Origin: Plenodomus lindquistii
Taxonomy: Eukaryota; Ascomycota; Dothideomycetes; Pleosporales; Leptosphaeriaceae
DNA: 64,000 nucleotides
Direction of reading: 5' to 3'
NCBI GenBank assembly: GCA_025504975.1
Contig: JANUWI010000007.1
Location: forward strand, 992,001 to 1,056,000
The notes under the pieces are model-generated. The model was given only the letters and a program-made list of their open reading frames with translations, was not told where the DNA came from and searched no databases. The translations under genes and the position numbers were made by a program. Position 1 is the first letter of the stretch, and each line of letters begins with the position of its first letter. This document shows, piece by piece, positions 43,694 through 55,907 of the stretch.

Positions 43694-46600
43694 ATGACAG
43701 CACAGATTCTGGCCGCGGAGTTGGGCAACCTTATTCAAGACTCAAAGCGCAAGAACACAGAGCTACGAAATGCTGCAGAGAAGGCGCTTTCAGATCTAAA
43801 GTCACTGTCCAACACTTCTGAGGCTCAACTTTCGGCCGGCAAGCAAAACCGTTGTGGAAATGTGCTGTAGATTGCTGATGAACGAGAAGATCTGTCAAAA
43901 CGCCCTCACTTTATCTCACCATTTTTGATCGCTTGTGGCACTCACAATGCCAAATTCGCATCAACTGGCGTGTCATGTCTTCAAAGACTCAGCGTTTCGC
44001 GGTCACTACCAAGGGAACGGTTGACCGAGGTTCTTGAAGCTTTCCGAGAGTCTGCATCATCAAGTATGGATTTCCAGCGGTAGACAAGGTCCGGACGCTT
44101 GCTGACAGTTGGAGGTCATGATATCCAGGTGAAGATTCTGCAAGCTTTACCATCGTTACTGCAAAATTATGCCTCCGAAATACGCGGTGAACTCTTGTCG
44201 ACGGTATTGAGTATCTGCTCTGGACTACAGAGTGCCAAGAACTTCGCGGTCAGTAACACTGCAGCTGCAACATTGCAGCAATTGGTCATTAGCGTGTTTG
44301 ACAGAGTTGCGTCAGAAGATGGTAAACCAGTACATTGCGATTGTCAAGCTGATACTGACGACTTTGTAGAAAAGGCTCTGGAGATACCCACCGTGACCGA
44401 AGTCAAGGTCGACAATGGTCAAGTTTCCGTGAGGCCAGCGGCAAACGATGCTTACAAGGTATGTGGCTCATGGGGTCATGGTAGTCAGACATGTACTGAA
44501 TGATGCGCAAAGATGTTCAACGACCTCGTTTTGCTTGTGATGGGAGATAAACCAACTTTCATGAGATTCTCATCGCTCCCGCCTTCCTCAACGCTGGAAC
44601 TGATAGAAGCAGTCCTGTCTAATCACTACCAAGTCATGACTACGCATCCAGAACAGATTCACATTCTTCGCCGTCAACTCATGCCCCTCATCATACGGTC
44701 GTTGTCGGACCGTCTTTCGTTTCCAGTGACGGTACGAATCATCCGGATATTACACATGATCATTCGGCACCACCTCAACATCCTCCCCTCGGAATGTGAG
44801 ATTGCGCTCGGGCTTCTGAACCACATGCTAGATCCCGAGGCCTCGCAATCATGGAAGAGAGCTCTTTGTTTAGAAGTGTTTCGCAGCATTTACGCTGACT
44901 CACGACTGCTCCTCGCTATATACACCCATTTCGATGCACAAGACGGCAAGAAGAACATATTTGGAGACAATCTAGCAGCATTCGTACGACTCGCGGTCGA
45001 GAAACCCGCCATCATCGGCCTTGGCCAACAGTCTACAGCGACCGCGAACATAGAAGACAACAGGTCTGGTGGCTCTGAATACGCTGTCGCTGAAGCAGGC
45101 GCCATTGCTGGCGTCATTGGCGGATCGGCAGTCGACGGCTCCGGCAGTGGTCGCCCATCAGGAATCAGCATGCAGTGGAGTAACCTCAAGACTCCTTGCA
45201 TAGAGCACCTCGACAAGTCAGACCCTCCAACACTGCCCGACACGTACGTGTACAGCTTGGTACTTACATGTATCACCAACATTTCTGAAAGTCTCGCCAA
45301 GTTTGTCCTGCCTCTCACAGTCCACCACGAAAGTAAGAGCAAGAAAAAGTCCAAAAATGATGAATCAATCGAGGGCGAAGCAGAATCAGACACAGCCAAT
45401 GCAGGTGTACGTCGGCTCTCGAGAGCGCAATCGTTCCGGAGGAAGACTATCCCAGTAAATCCACTGGACCTTTCAGAGCATTCTTCATACGTCTACGTAC
45501 AGACATCGTCTGTTTTGGTCAATGAGTGTTGGCCTGCAGTTCTTGCGACATGTTCAACATTCCTCAACGCAACCTTGGACACCGAATACTATCGAGCACT
45601 CGTACGAGCCATACAGAAGTTCACACAGGTGGCTGGGCTACTCAGACTATCTACCCCTCGTGACGCTTTCCTTACCACCCTGGGTAAGGCAGCCGTCCCT
45701 TCCAACTTGGTACTAGCCAACGTTTCATCACCCAAAGCTGGACCAAGTGAGAAACCTAGCGTCTTCTCAAATGCGAAAGCATTGCTCAGCGTTGATAGTC
45801 TTGTCAGTCAGGCCTCTTCGCTGTCTGTGGAGAGAGGTCAGCGGCCGTTGCATGATACGTTATTACCCTCCCTGGGTTCCCGCAATTTGCTATGCTTACG
45901 CGCGTTGCTCAATCTAGCAATCGCATTGGGGCCGACGCTCCAGGGGGCTTGGTCTATCATCTTCGAAACGCTACAGGTTGCCGATTTGGTGATGGCCCTT
46001 TCGGATCAGAATGCTGTTCGGACACCTGGAGGACAGGGAAGTCGCTTCGAGCCGGATGGAGGTGCCGAAAAGTTCGAGGCTGAGACTTCAGCTGTACAGG
46101 CAGCCGCTCGCCGGCTTTTCGAGAGCACCGTGGACTTTCCGAATGAATCGTTTTGCGAGGTGTTGCAAGCCTTGTGCTCGCTATTGAATGGTACATCACC
46201 ACCCGAAAGTAGCCAAAGAACACCAACAGCCTCTGCTCGTCCACAACTTCTACAGCAACGTCGACTGGGCAATGTGTCCGGTATGTCGCTGAGTGCCGAT
46301 ACCAACTCGCGTGACTCGGCTTTCGCGCTGAACAAGATTGGTGATCTCGCCGCTTTGAACGAAAGTAGACTTGCCCAGTACGAACCGGCTGACAGCGGTT
46401 GGACAATATTTGTAACGGAGATTGTGCGCTTCTCTGCTGATGGTCGTAAAGCGACATCTACAAGACTTCTCGCAGCGGATATACTATCGCGAACTGTCAG
46501 AGATATTGCAGAGATATCCATGGCTGACGAGCAACGCGAAGAGATTCAAGCACGAGTGCTTAGTGCACTACAGAAGCAGATTGGAGCCCTCCATCGTTTT

Positions 46601-48997
46601 GAGACAGATGGAGACGATGCCACTAGTGACACTGATGTCAAGGTACATCAAATCGCTCTTGAGTCTCTTAGAGGTGTCATTGAACAATGTGGCGAATCGC
46701 TCGTAGCTGGTTGGGGATCTGTCATCGACAGTCTGATGAGTGTCTTTTTGATAGATCCTCCCACCGTAGCGGAGGGTGGTAGTGCTATACCAAAACTAGG
46801 TCCCACACAATCCTCGGTTCCTGGGGTAGAAGTTATCTCGAGATCACTGGCGCGGTCAGCTTTTGCAACAGCGAACTTGGTCTGTTCAGACTTTATGACA
46901 GCTGTACCAGATGGCTGTCTTTCGACGCTTCTCAACCTGTTGCTTAACTTCTGCTCGCAACAAGAGGACTTGAACATGTCATTAACTGTAAGTTACATGC
47001 TAGTTCGGTAATAGTTGACTGACAATGTACAGGCTATTACATTCTTCTGGAACGTGTCAGACTACCTTCAATCGCGGAGAGATGTATCTTCTTTAGTCAC
47101 TATGATTGACGATGCTCGGGAGTATGATAAGATTCGCAAGTTGGTCGCAGACCGCTCACAGGAAGGCCATATCCCTGCCTTGTGGCTTCAAGTGCTTTTG
47201 GACCTCTCAGCTGTGACCATTGACAGCCGAGCGGAGGTGCGAAACTCAGCGATACAAACGATTCAGCGCATCTTTGAGAACTACGCCGAACAACTATCCT
47301 CTGATGCATGGCTACTTTGCCTTCGCGTTGTATTGTTTGGGATGTTGCAAAACAATCTGGAGGTCCAACGTAAGGCCGCAGGGAAGTCGTGGAGTGCGCA
47401 AGAGACCAAAGAGTGGAATGATACTTCGAAAGTCATACTTCAGACCGTGGGTATTCTAAACACGACATACACGGAGAAACTCGATGCTTCTCAAGCCAGC
47501 GACGCATGGTCGGAACTCCTGGATCATCTGCAGCAATATTTTGGTTGCGGCTCGCATACATTGGCTGCTTCGGTCTTGGATACTCTGACCAGAGTATTGT
47601 CACAAACAACCATCGAATCCAAATGGAATGAGGCCTCTCTACTGAAGACTGCTGGCGTGTGGAAGAGCTACTTCGACTCTCGCCAGAAGTGGCAAGCCAC
47701 GACCGAAAACAACCAGGAGGCCTTTGTATCTTATGCGGATGCATTCATTTCACTTTACGGTCTTGCTGACCATCTATTGGGCGCAGATCTACCATCAATG
47801 CTCGCAGCCCTGGAAGCTTGCCTTGTCGACTCGGATCCTGTTCCTTACTCTAGCGACGTTGATAATATGACACCGTTGCAGAGCAGAATAATGGAATGTT
47901 TGGCCATGGTGAAAACGGAGGATTCGGAACTGCCTTCGTATCTCCTACAACTCTTAAGCCGATTGGTCTTGCTGCCATACACAACATTCGACAAAGAGTT
48001 AGATAAGCACGGACCTACATTTATCGCACTGTCGAAAGCCGCTATGAGTTTACTACAGAAGGTCACCGCTAAACACATCGAGGATGAAGACATATACAAG
48101 AGCCAGGCTTTTTCGTCCGCGTTGGGTAGCCTTGCGACTCCAATACGCGAGAAGTATGTGTGGCATCTTGAGGGCAAATCACCAACCTTGTGGCAGACTG
48201 CTACAACGACCTCCATATCCATACTCACTAGCGGGCTTCCACATCTGAAATCTAACAAAGACACATGGGCTGTAATAGCCGACATAGCGTATTACATCAC
48301 ACGTGCCCAGCTTGGAAATTCTGCACAACTCCCACCTTCTCTCGACGGGGACGAAGCATTCGATATCAAGTCATATAGAGAACTTCGCGATCTTGTGACT
48401 TTACCGCTGGGATTGCCATCACTTCCAGATAATCTACGCCGATCGTATACCCGAAATATTTTCTTAACATCACTCATTCATACGCCTCTACCAGGGGAGT
48501 TGCCCGACTTGAGCCGCGCACCTCTCGATGAGCTCTACGACATCCGACTTGGGCAGACTGCTGAGCTCGAGTCCACATTGAGGATTGAGATGAGTTATGT
48601 ATGTATCTCCGAGCTGTTCAGTCTGGTCGCAGTGCACGACAACAGCCCACAACGTGTCAAGCTTGCGCAGGCAGCTGCGCCTTATCTCATCTTGCGCGCT
48701 GCACTCCCACTCAAAACGTATATCGCCGATCACCCGCTTCGTGGCCGTATGCCTGCTCCTGAGTCACAGCGACGCGAGCTGCTGTTTGTGCTGACAGAAC
48801 TTGGAAAGTTGAAGAGCGAACCGCAGGCTATTCCAGATGCGCCTGGGGTTGATTCGAAGCACAGGAAGCATCTGCAGAGGCTGTATCCGTTGTTACTGAA
48901 GGCTTCACGTGTTGCTAGACATGATACAGAAGTTTTTGAGCGTATTGCCAAACTGATGGATATGGTCGGCGAGGAATTCGGTTTGGATGATGAGTAA
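43694..48997 (+). CDS. MON2: Mon2, Arf-GEF-related endosome/Golgi trafficking protein
   Basis: Five exons (43694-43838, 43890-44063, 44109-44458, 44513-46987, 47033-48997) give 1702 residues. The DCB-type N-terminus (MTAQILAAELGNLIQDSKRKN) continues with LSKRPHFISPFLIACGTHNAKFASTGVSCLQRL and KILQALPSLLQNY. The HUS region carries LELIEAVLSNHY. The long C-terminal HEAT-type part includes ITFFWNVSDYLQ and PALWLQVLLDLS. There is no Sec7 domain, as in all Mon2 proteins. Mon2 scaffolds Golgi-endosome transport with Dopey (Dop1) and the flippase Neo1. Intron 1 is best read with a GC donor at 43839 (GGCAAGC), giving ADLSKRP; a weak GT donor at 43851 would add four residues in a 39-nt intron. Intron 2 starts at 44064 and is needed to bypass a TAG. 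Confidence 0.93.
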
Positions 48998-49609
48998 GGC
49001 GTTACATGGGTGATCTGAAGACTGCAGGGACCTCGATAGATCGTACTACGGTGTCTGGTATCTGTTGACTGGCCCTGAAATTCGAACATTTCAGTGTACT
49101 GTAGAGTATACGAATTTTTCCCTCGTCACTTTGGCGCGTTTGAGTGCCCAATAAAGGCTACGATGCACGTCCTCGTATGGTGTTGGACCTTGGTAAATCA
49201 TTCATAATCGACTCGAGTCGCCGAGTCACGGTCATGATACAAGCCTGGACTCGAGGTGAAAAGTGACTCTCTGTATCTTGTAAAGTCGGTCTCCTAAGAC
49301 GTTAATCAAAGAGCATTATCATTCCGAGTTTGCCTGTCCGCTGCAGTTGCTGATGCGCAGGGACTCTGGGATGTGTTTGCGTCCGAAGCTGTATGTAGCC
49401 GGCCCATCGGTTTTCAACCTCGGTTCAGCTGCAGCATCTTTCCCCAGACTCCACCTCCGCCTCCACCTTCTAGGCTTTATAGTCCGGTGTTACCAACATC
49501 TAATGATTCTCCACCATTTAAGCCCTGCCACTCGTCCCATGCCAGCCGTCTAAAGACTCAGGCTGGATTTCCCCAAACCTCGAATTTCCTAAACCTTAAT
49601 TTCGCAATC
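48998..49609. other. MON2 3' region and acyl-CoA dehydrogenase promoter
   Basis: 612 bp. A pyrimidine-rich CCTCC/CCACC tract at about 49440-49480 precedes the dehydrogenase leader. Frames overlapping 49347-49610 are leader sequence. Confidence 0.5.
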
Positions 49610-51093
49610 ATGACATCCGCAACAGTGCCATTCGCCGAGCCCAGTTGGCTTAATGGGTTGCCGTCTCCCTACTACAAAGAAACGCACTTTCGCTGGCAAA
49701 AAGCGTGTCGAGCCTTTTTAGAAGAGCATTTACTCCCTCAAGCGCTGGAATGGGACACCGAGGAGACGGTACCGGAGCATGTGTTTGAGACGTTTGCCAA
49801 GGCGAATATGCTGGTGCCGTCGCTGAATGCGCCGCTGCCAGTGGAATGGCTAAAGAAGCTTGGAATACATGATATTCTGGGAGTTGTCAAGGTGGAGGAT
49901 TGGGATTACATACATATGATGATCTATACTGATGAGGTAAGTTTTGGACATGGTCATGATGGGAGTTTAGTGTCATGTGGTCCACCTGGCCAGACTTCGA
50001 GGGGCGTTGTTGTAAATGGACCTGACAATTAATTCAGATGTCTCGTACCGGTCTTTTAGGACCCAGCGGCTCACTTACAACCGGCATATCCTTTGGCGTG
50101 CCGCCTATCCTCAAATTTGGCAACAAGCAGCTGCAAGAGCGCTTCCTCCCTGAGCTGCTCACAGGTAAGAAACGCACTTGTATCGCTATCACAGAACCGG
50201 AGGCTGGCAGCGACGTTGCCAATATTACGACGACTGCGGTCAAGACGCCAGATGGCAAACACTACATTGTCAATGGCACCAAGAAGTGGATCACCAACGG
50301 TATCTGGTCCGAGTACAGCAGTATGGCCGTACGAACCGGCGGCCCGGGACCAACAGGCTTGTCGATGCTTGTCGTGCCGTTGAAGGGCTACCCGGGCGTT
50401 AGTATGCGCCGCTTGAAGGTCGGAGGACAGGTCTCTGCTGGAACCACGTTTATCGAGCTCGACGATGTCAAGGTGCCGGTTGAGAATCTGATTGGAGAGG
50501 AAGGCATGGGTATGAGATATATGTACGTCCTCCTGTCAATGTACAGACGAGGTCGGTTTACTAACGATACGTTTAGCATGACAAACTTCAACCACGAACG
50601 CCTTTCCATTGCTATCAGCGGAACTCGCATGGCCCGTGTTGCGCTTAGCTCGGCTGTCGAGTACGTGATGAAGCGTGAGGCTTTTGGGAAGCCCCTCATC
50701 GACCAACCTGTTGTCCGGCACCGCCTCGCCAAAGCTGGAGCTAATTTGGAGAGTTTGCAGGCTTGGGTTGAGCAGTTTGTTTATCAAATGACGCAGTTAC
50801 CGAAAGCGAAAGCGGATGTTGAGCTTGGAGGGTTGACGGCCATGGCTAAGGCGCAGTCTGGGATCATTCTCAACGAGTGTGCGCAGACTGCGCAGCTTCT
50901 ATTTGGCGGCAACGGGTTCACTCGCAGCGGTCAAGGTGAATTAATTGAACGAATCACTAGGGAAACGGCCGGTGTACGCATACCCGGCGGGAGCGAGGAC
51001 GTTCTTCTTGACCTTGCCATACGCCAATTGGTCAAGAATTTCAAGAACAAGACGAAGGAGATGGAGAGGCCGAAGGGATCCTCAAAATTGTAG
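49610..51093 (+). CDS. Acyl-CoA dehydrogenase family flavoprotein
   Basis: Three exons (49610-49936, 50038-50522, 50577-51093) give 442 residues. Intron 2 is 54 nt and in frame, so a naive read-through adds 18 spurious residues; splicing gives GMRYIMTNFNHERLSI. The fold regions are clear: an N-terminal helical domain; the FAD/substrate segment CIAITEPEAGSDVANI with the TEPxxGSD signature; NGTKKWITNG; GMGMRYIMTNFNHER; and C-terminal QLLFGGNGFTRSGQGELIERITRE. At the place where MCAD/SCAD carry the catalytic Glu (YEGTS context) this protein reads IPGGSEDVLLDLAIRQ. The canonical base position is not Glu. This IPGGSE form is shared by a fungal and bacterial subgroup, from memory. Substrate unknown. 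No presequence or peroxisomal SKL is seen; the C-terminus is SSKL, which resembles but does not prove a PTS1. Confidence 0.88.
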
Positions 51094-52056
51094 TTACAAA
51101 GCGAATAGAAAGGCTGAAGAGATACTCAAATTTCTAGAGATTAAGAGATTCAAGGAGCTTTTTATTGCGTCCACACCTTTGTACAACAGCCAGGGTATTC
51201 AGTATATCAGATAGCAGGGAGACGCCATAGTAATACCAAACTGCCTTAATGAATTTATAACGATTCGTAGAGCATACGAGTATATTATTGGTATAGATTC
51301 TGGAGCTTTCAACGTTTTATAATGGCTTCGGTATACGGTGTTCTCCGTGATGGGGGGTTTATTGTGATGTGAAATGGACGTCACGTGATGCTTTCCTCAC
51401 ATAGCTTCACTAGCCCGATTAGGCCTCCAGCTTCTACCACACCCACATCTACCCCCCAGCTACGACACCCAGCCAGCACGAGTGTGGGGCACGATTCTGT
51501 ACCCACAGTGCACTGCTGTCACCAGTCCGCTCTATTTCGCTTTCCAGAACCCTTCAATGAAGTGGTGCCTTCCTCGGCGTGGGAACTCACGCACGCTACA
51601 ATCTTTATGAATCGAACCCGTCGCACGTAGAGACAGACTGCGTCCCGGTATGATGCGTGAAGCGTCAACTATTCAATGTACAGCTATGTACAGCTCGCCA
51701 TGATGTCTGACAATTTTGTCGATATGGCCGGCCGCGCCTCGCCTTAGAGGTCATACGGTTCCAGTACACACATCTCAATCGACATCTCAATCAAGAAACC
51801 CAACCGATACAGATTGGTCAGATCCATGCGCCGCACAGTTTCTCTGGTCGTTAAAGCATACGTTCGTCTCGCTGCGCTGTGCAGTGATCGTCTAAAAGCC
51901 TGTCACGTGGAACATGCTACACAGGAAACACCACCTTGACATTGAAGGCATGAATCTGTTGTACCGCCTTCTATCATCGAGCTTGACTCTTTGAGTCTTG
52001 GTAGACACTCTTCTTTGCAGATATGTGTTTTCACATCTTCCTTGTACCCTTCAACC
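51094..52056. other. Convergent intergenic region, dehydrogenase / ankyrin gene
   Basis: About 960 bp. The first 250 bp are AT-rich. A palindromic TCACGTGA E-box-like octamer sits at 51381-51388. No gene supported. Confidence 0.5.
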
Positions 52057-52728
52057 TCAATCGACTCTCCTCCTAACACTCCTTCCCTCATCCTCTTTTC
52101 CCATGCCACTAACCACATCATGCACCAGCTCCCTCAACTCCTTTTGCACACTCTCTGAATCGTAGTCTGGTCGAGCTGCAAGTTCCTCAATGCGCCTTCT
52201 TATCTCAGGATCAGGTGCATCAGCAGCATCTTCCACCATGGTGCCCATATTGATCTTCACACCGTCTGGCAGCGGCGGCGGGGGATGGACTCCCTCTGTC
52301 TCCACCACACTCGACACGACCGGCGCATCGCTACCCGTCCGCAGCGTCCTCAAGTACTGGTAAACCTCATGTGTCTCGCCCTCCTCCTCGCCGATCTTTT
52401 CCTCTGCAGTCTTGCCCTCTGCATTTCGTATGCTGGTATCCGCATGCAACTCTTCTACCAGACACTTTGCAACTGCGACCTCCTCTGCTGCAAATAAAGG
52501 ACTTTCGCCGTCTTCGTCCAATATGTTAACATCGACGTTGTAGGTGTGGACTAATTGGCGGAGGACGTCGAGTTCGTTGTACGAGGCTGCGGCATGGACG
52601 AGCGAGTAGCCGTGTACATCGCGGGCTGAGGCAAGTTGGGGGTGCTGTGTGAGGGTGGAGAGGATGGCTTGGGGGCGCGTGTCGATGAGGGTGAGGAGGA
52701 GGTCGATTGTTGGTGTTGGGAGAGCCAT
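52057..52728 (-). CDS. Ankyrin-repeat protein
   Basis: A single frame of 223 residues from the Met at 52728; the open frame extends to 52788, but the 20 extra residues are Thr/His/Arg-rich leader-like. Two to three ankyrin repeats lie at about residues 30-110 (DVHGYSLVHAAASYNELDVLRQLVHTY, DEDGESPLFAAEEVAVAKCLVEELHAD, NAEGKTAEEKI). The C-terminal part is acidic and ends ELVHDVVSGMGKEDEG plus a basic tail. It resembles the small soluble ankyrin proteins of fungi (yeast YCR051W type) whose role is unknown. The sense strand is C-rich near the 5' end and G-rich after about 52520. It is convergent with the dehydrogenase gene and divergent from the PAP2 gene. Confidence 0.82.
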   Translation of the reverse strand: MALPTPTIDLLLTLIDTRPQAILSTLTQHPQLASARDVHGYSLVHAAASYNELDVLRQLVHTYNVDVNILDEDGESPLFAAEEVAVAKCLVEELHADTSIRNAEGKTAEEKIGEEEGETHEVYQYLRTLRTGSDAPVVSSVVETEGVHPPPPLPDGVKINMGTMVEDAADAPDPEIRRRIEELAARPDYDSESVQKELRELVHDVVSGMGKEDEGRSVRRRVD

Positions 52729-53571
52729 TGCAGTGTGTGTACGTGTATGCGATTGGTTGTTTCTGGCGTACGAGTATTTGGTGGACACGGATTTTTGGTC
52801 TCGGAGGTCCGCAATTCACACTCAACACGTGAAGATCACGTCGACAGTGACGTGCGCGGACCTGACTTTTTCCAGAACCAAGCGGGGGCGACCGGGATTG
52901 GCTGCACCCCGGCTTCCGATCCCTTTCACATCTCAGATCCTCTGGAAGGCGGGGAAGTGTTTGCGTACGGTGTAGAGCATGCACACAGCCTTCTCGCTCA
53001 TGGCCAAGCAATCCGCGAGCATCCGCGGGCTCTGTCGATGATCTACACAGCAATACTTGGTGCTGGCGCCGAAAAAGGTCGGACGGGCGCCAGCTGAGAC
53101 GTCTGCCCAGATATTCACAGCGCATCTGTTGCCCTTACACAGCCTCAGCAGGGGAGACGTCAGATTGGCCTTGGCGGCGTCGCGTGCCCTCCCACACCTC
53201 CCATCCTTCCCGCCGCCGCCGCCGCCGCCGCCGCCGCTGTTGCAGAATCGCCCCTTTGAGTCTATGTCTGACTCTGATTCACGTTTACTACTCTAAAGTC
53301 CTTCTTTCTGGATCGCCCATCATCTAGCCACTTTTTTGTAAGGAACGACACGTCAACAGGGCAACCGCAGCAACACCACCACGAGGCTATACGACATTCG
53401 GGCCTACTATCACTACGCGCTGCGCTCGGCTGCCGTCAGCGCATCTGCGTATGCGCAAGCAATAAGTGCCTTGGAACCAACCGCTCGTGCCCGTCATCTG
53501 GCTTGCGCTTCACCTTTCGCTTCCTCTCAACTTCACGCTTTTGGTGTCGCTGAAGTGATACATTCGCCAAC
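52729..53571. promoter_or_regulatory. Divergent ankyrin / PAP2 promoter region
   Basis: 843 bp with a (GCC)n run at 53211-53237. Long frames here (for example 52526-53125 minus) are GC-composition artefacts. Confidence 0.5.
53211..53237. repeat. (GCC)9 trinucleotide repeat
   Basis: Uninterrupted GCC/CCG run in the PAP2 upstream region, about 335 bp before the start codon. Confidence 0.9.
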
Positions 53572-55050
53572 ATGCCCAGTTTTAGGGGCATGAGTATGCC
53601 CTCGGTGCGACTCATTACGTCGTACATCTTCGACTGGGTTGTTATTGTGTAAGTATGCACTTGTGTACATTCACCATACACGACCTCGCTCGGGCGACCA
53701 CATACCACCATAGCGTATGCGACAACAGCTAACGTGCACCAGCGCCATAGCAGCACTCGGTGCAGGATGGGAGTTCGTGGAGCCCTTCAAACGCCCCTTC
53801 TCGCCCGTCGACCTCTCCATATCGTACCCTTACCAAACTTCAGAAATGATTCCAACATGGCTGCTCGTCGTCGTCTCCCTCGTTATACCCGCCGGCATTA
53901 TTTTCCTCGTCTGTCTCTTGCTTGTCCCTGGCCCGACAGCTGAACGCGGAACACCAATGTCGCTGATCTGGAGGCGCAAGCTCTGGGAGTGGAACACGGG
54001 TTGGATGGGTCTTGCGCTTTCGCTCGCAACGGCTTTTATGATCACCCAGGGCATGAAAAACCTCTTTGGAAAGCCGCGTCCAGACTTGCTATCTCGTTGC
54101 CAGCCTGATATGAGTCGTCTTCAGGAGTTTGCCATTGGTGACAACATTGGAGCCGACTTTAACCCCAACTGGATTCTCGTTACTTCAGGAATCTGTACTC
54201 AGACCGACGATGATAGACTCGACGATGGCTTCAAGTCGTTTCCTAGTGGTCACGCGAGTTGTACGTATACTCATATGAACAACTCCACCTGCTCCTGCTA
54301 ATTCCTCTTCTAGTCTCCTGGGCAGGCCTCCTCTACCTCACCCTCTTTCTCGCCTCCAAGTTCTCCGTCGCGATCCCCCACCTCTCTCCGCGCCCGTACT
54401 CGCTAAACCCAGCGCACACATCCGCCGTTGCGCCCTCGAACCTCAAGAAGGCCTTCACAGCGTCCTCAACCCTCCCCTTCCACAAGCAGGACACCACGCT
54501 CTCCTCCCCCGCCTATCCACCCGAAGAACACGTCGTACCGACTCGCTACCAGAACGCCGCACCACCCGTCTGGACACTCGTTCTCGTACTGGTTCCCGTC
54601 GGATCCGCAATCTACATCGCTAGCACGCGATGGACAGATTTCAGACATTTTGGCTTCGACCTGTTATTCGGCAGCTTAATCGGCATCGTCTGCGCATGGT
54701 TCAGTTTCCGCCTATACCACCTTCCCATCACACGAGGAGCGGGCTGGGCATGGGGACCTCGAAGCTACGAGCGCGCATGGGGCATTGGCGTTGGCCGCGG
54801 TTCCTACGTCGGGCCTGAGGGGTGGAGCCGCAAAGGCAAGAGCGAAACGAGAGCGAGGAACGGACATGCGAATGGTGGTGTGAGTGGTATTACAGAGAGC
54901 GAACATGAACTTGTAGAGGGTTCGGAGTTTATGGGACAGCAGGCACAGTATCAGCGGCAGCCACAGTTTGAGCAGGGTGCTTTTAGTAATGGTGGGGGGA
55001 TGCAGAGGAGGATGGATGTTCCGCACGTTGGGGCTGGACAGGTTGTTTAG
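53572..55050 (+). CDS. PAP2-family lipid phosphatase (DPP1/LPP1 type)
   Basis: Three exons (53572-53648, 53743-54260, 54314-55050) give 443 residues with about six TM segments. All three phosphatase signature motifs are present: K-x6-RP as KNLFGKPRP (131-139), PSGH at 193-196, and SxRx5Hx3D as STRWTDFRHFGFD in the last TM region. The catalytic His pair and Asp are intact. Such enzymes dephosphorylate diacylglycerol pyrophosphate, phosphatidate and related lipids in vacuolar or Golgi membranes. The loop between motifs 2 and 3 has a Pro/Ser-rich insertion of about 60 residues. The C-terminal tail (about 380-443) is Gln/Gly-rich and disordered; there the sense strand flips from C-rich to G-rich (near 54820). 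Intron 2 lies directly after PSGHAS. It is convergent with the second Zn2Cys6 gene. Confidence 0.92.
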
Positions 55051-55907
55051 AAGAGAGAAGTTGTAATGGTATGGCATGGGAGAGGATGAGATGAGATCAA
55101 AAGGCAAGACAGAAGACAGCAGGTCCGGGCGTTACCTTATACCACTTTGTTTCATATCGGCGTATATTGACTTAACCAACAGCAGGAAAAATTCCACAAA
55201 AAAACTAATACTTTACTCTACTTTCTCACACAAACCATTCATCGTCGTCGTATACTTGCATCATCTCAACCTCGTGAAAAGACAACCCATCCATCCATCC
55301 ATCCATCCATCCACACATAACCCATCATCATCATCACCACCCACAAACAATCCCTTACACACCATCGCAAACTCTCCCACGAAAACCCTCCCACCACACA
55401 ATCACAACCACCCTACGCGAACCCACCCGCCCCCAGCCCACTTACCCAACCAATCACACCCCCCACGGCCCCTAATCCCGACGTGCATAAACCAGACAAC
55501 CACACATCCACACTACTCCACCCATCCTGCTCGCGATCAGGCGATGGCGATCGCTGCAATCCATACCTCGATTGTCAAACTGCCTAATACAGGAAATCGA
55601 GGAAGAAAATGTAAGGCGGGCTCCCGATTTGGAGGGCTGTTTGAGAGGGATGGGGGAGGGGGGGGCGGATCGAGTGATCGAGAAGGATGGGGGTTACGGG
55701 GGTATGACGTAAGTTTTGGAGAGCAAAGGGGTGTGAGATTTCACGGTGTAAGGGGGGGGAGGGAGATTGGGTGTTTGTGTATGGTTTTATCATTGTAGAG
55801 TACGGTACGGTTACTCGTTTTGACAGACGAGTTGCATGTATGTCCGCGTATTCACGACACCAAAACTAAACTCTCAACTAATGGCTCGTACAACACACAC
55901 ACTAGTC
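55051..55907. other. Convergent intergenic region, PAP2 / Zn2Cys6 gene
   Basis: 857 bp. A (CCAT)n run at about 55289-55314 is followed by a C/A-rich stretch (55315-55520) and a G-rich stretch (55640-55770). A 240-residue plus-strand frame here (55076-55798) is Pro/His/Thr low-complexity and not supported. Confidence 0.6.
55289..55314. repeat. (CCAT)n tetranucleotide repeat
   Basis: About six perfect CCAT units in the convergent intergenic region. Confidence 0.85.

Noticed and set aside
50523..50576. 18 extra codons inside the acyl-CoA dehydrogenase frame
   Set aside because: GTACGT...TTTAG borders and restoration of the conserved MTNFNHER context show that it is a 54-nt in-frame intron.
51381..51388. 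TCACGTGA E-box palindrome as a regulatory site
   Set aside because: It lies between two convergent gene ends with no promoter nearby, so no target can be assigned.
51590..51640. GAATCGAACCCG, resembling the T-arm of a tRNA on the minus strand
   Set aside because: The flanking bases do not pair as a T-stem, and no acceptor, D or anticodon stems can be folded around it.
55076..55798. 240-residue plus-strand frame after PAP2
   Set aside because: It is mostly Pro/His/Thr low-complexity from CCAT and C/A-rich repeats in a convergent intergenic region.
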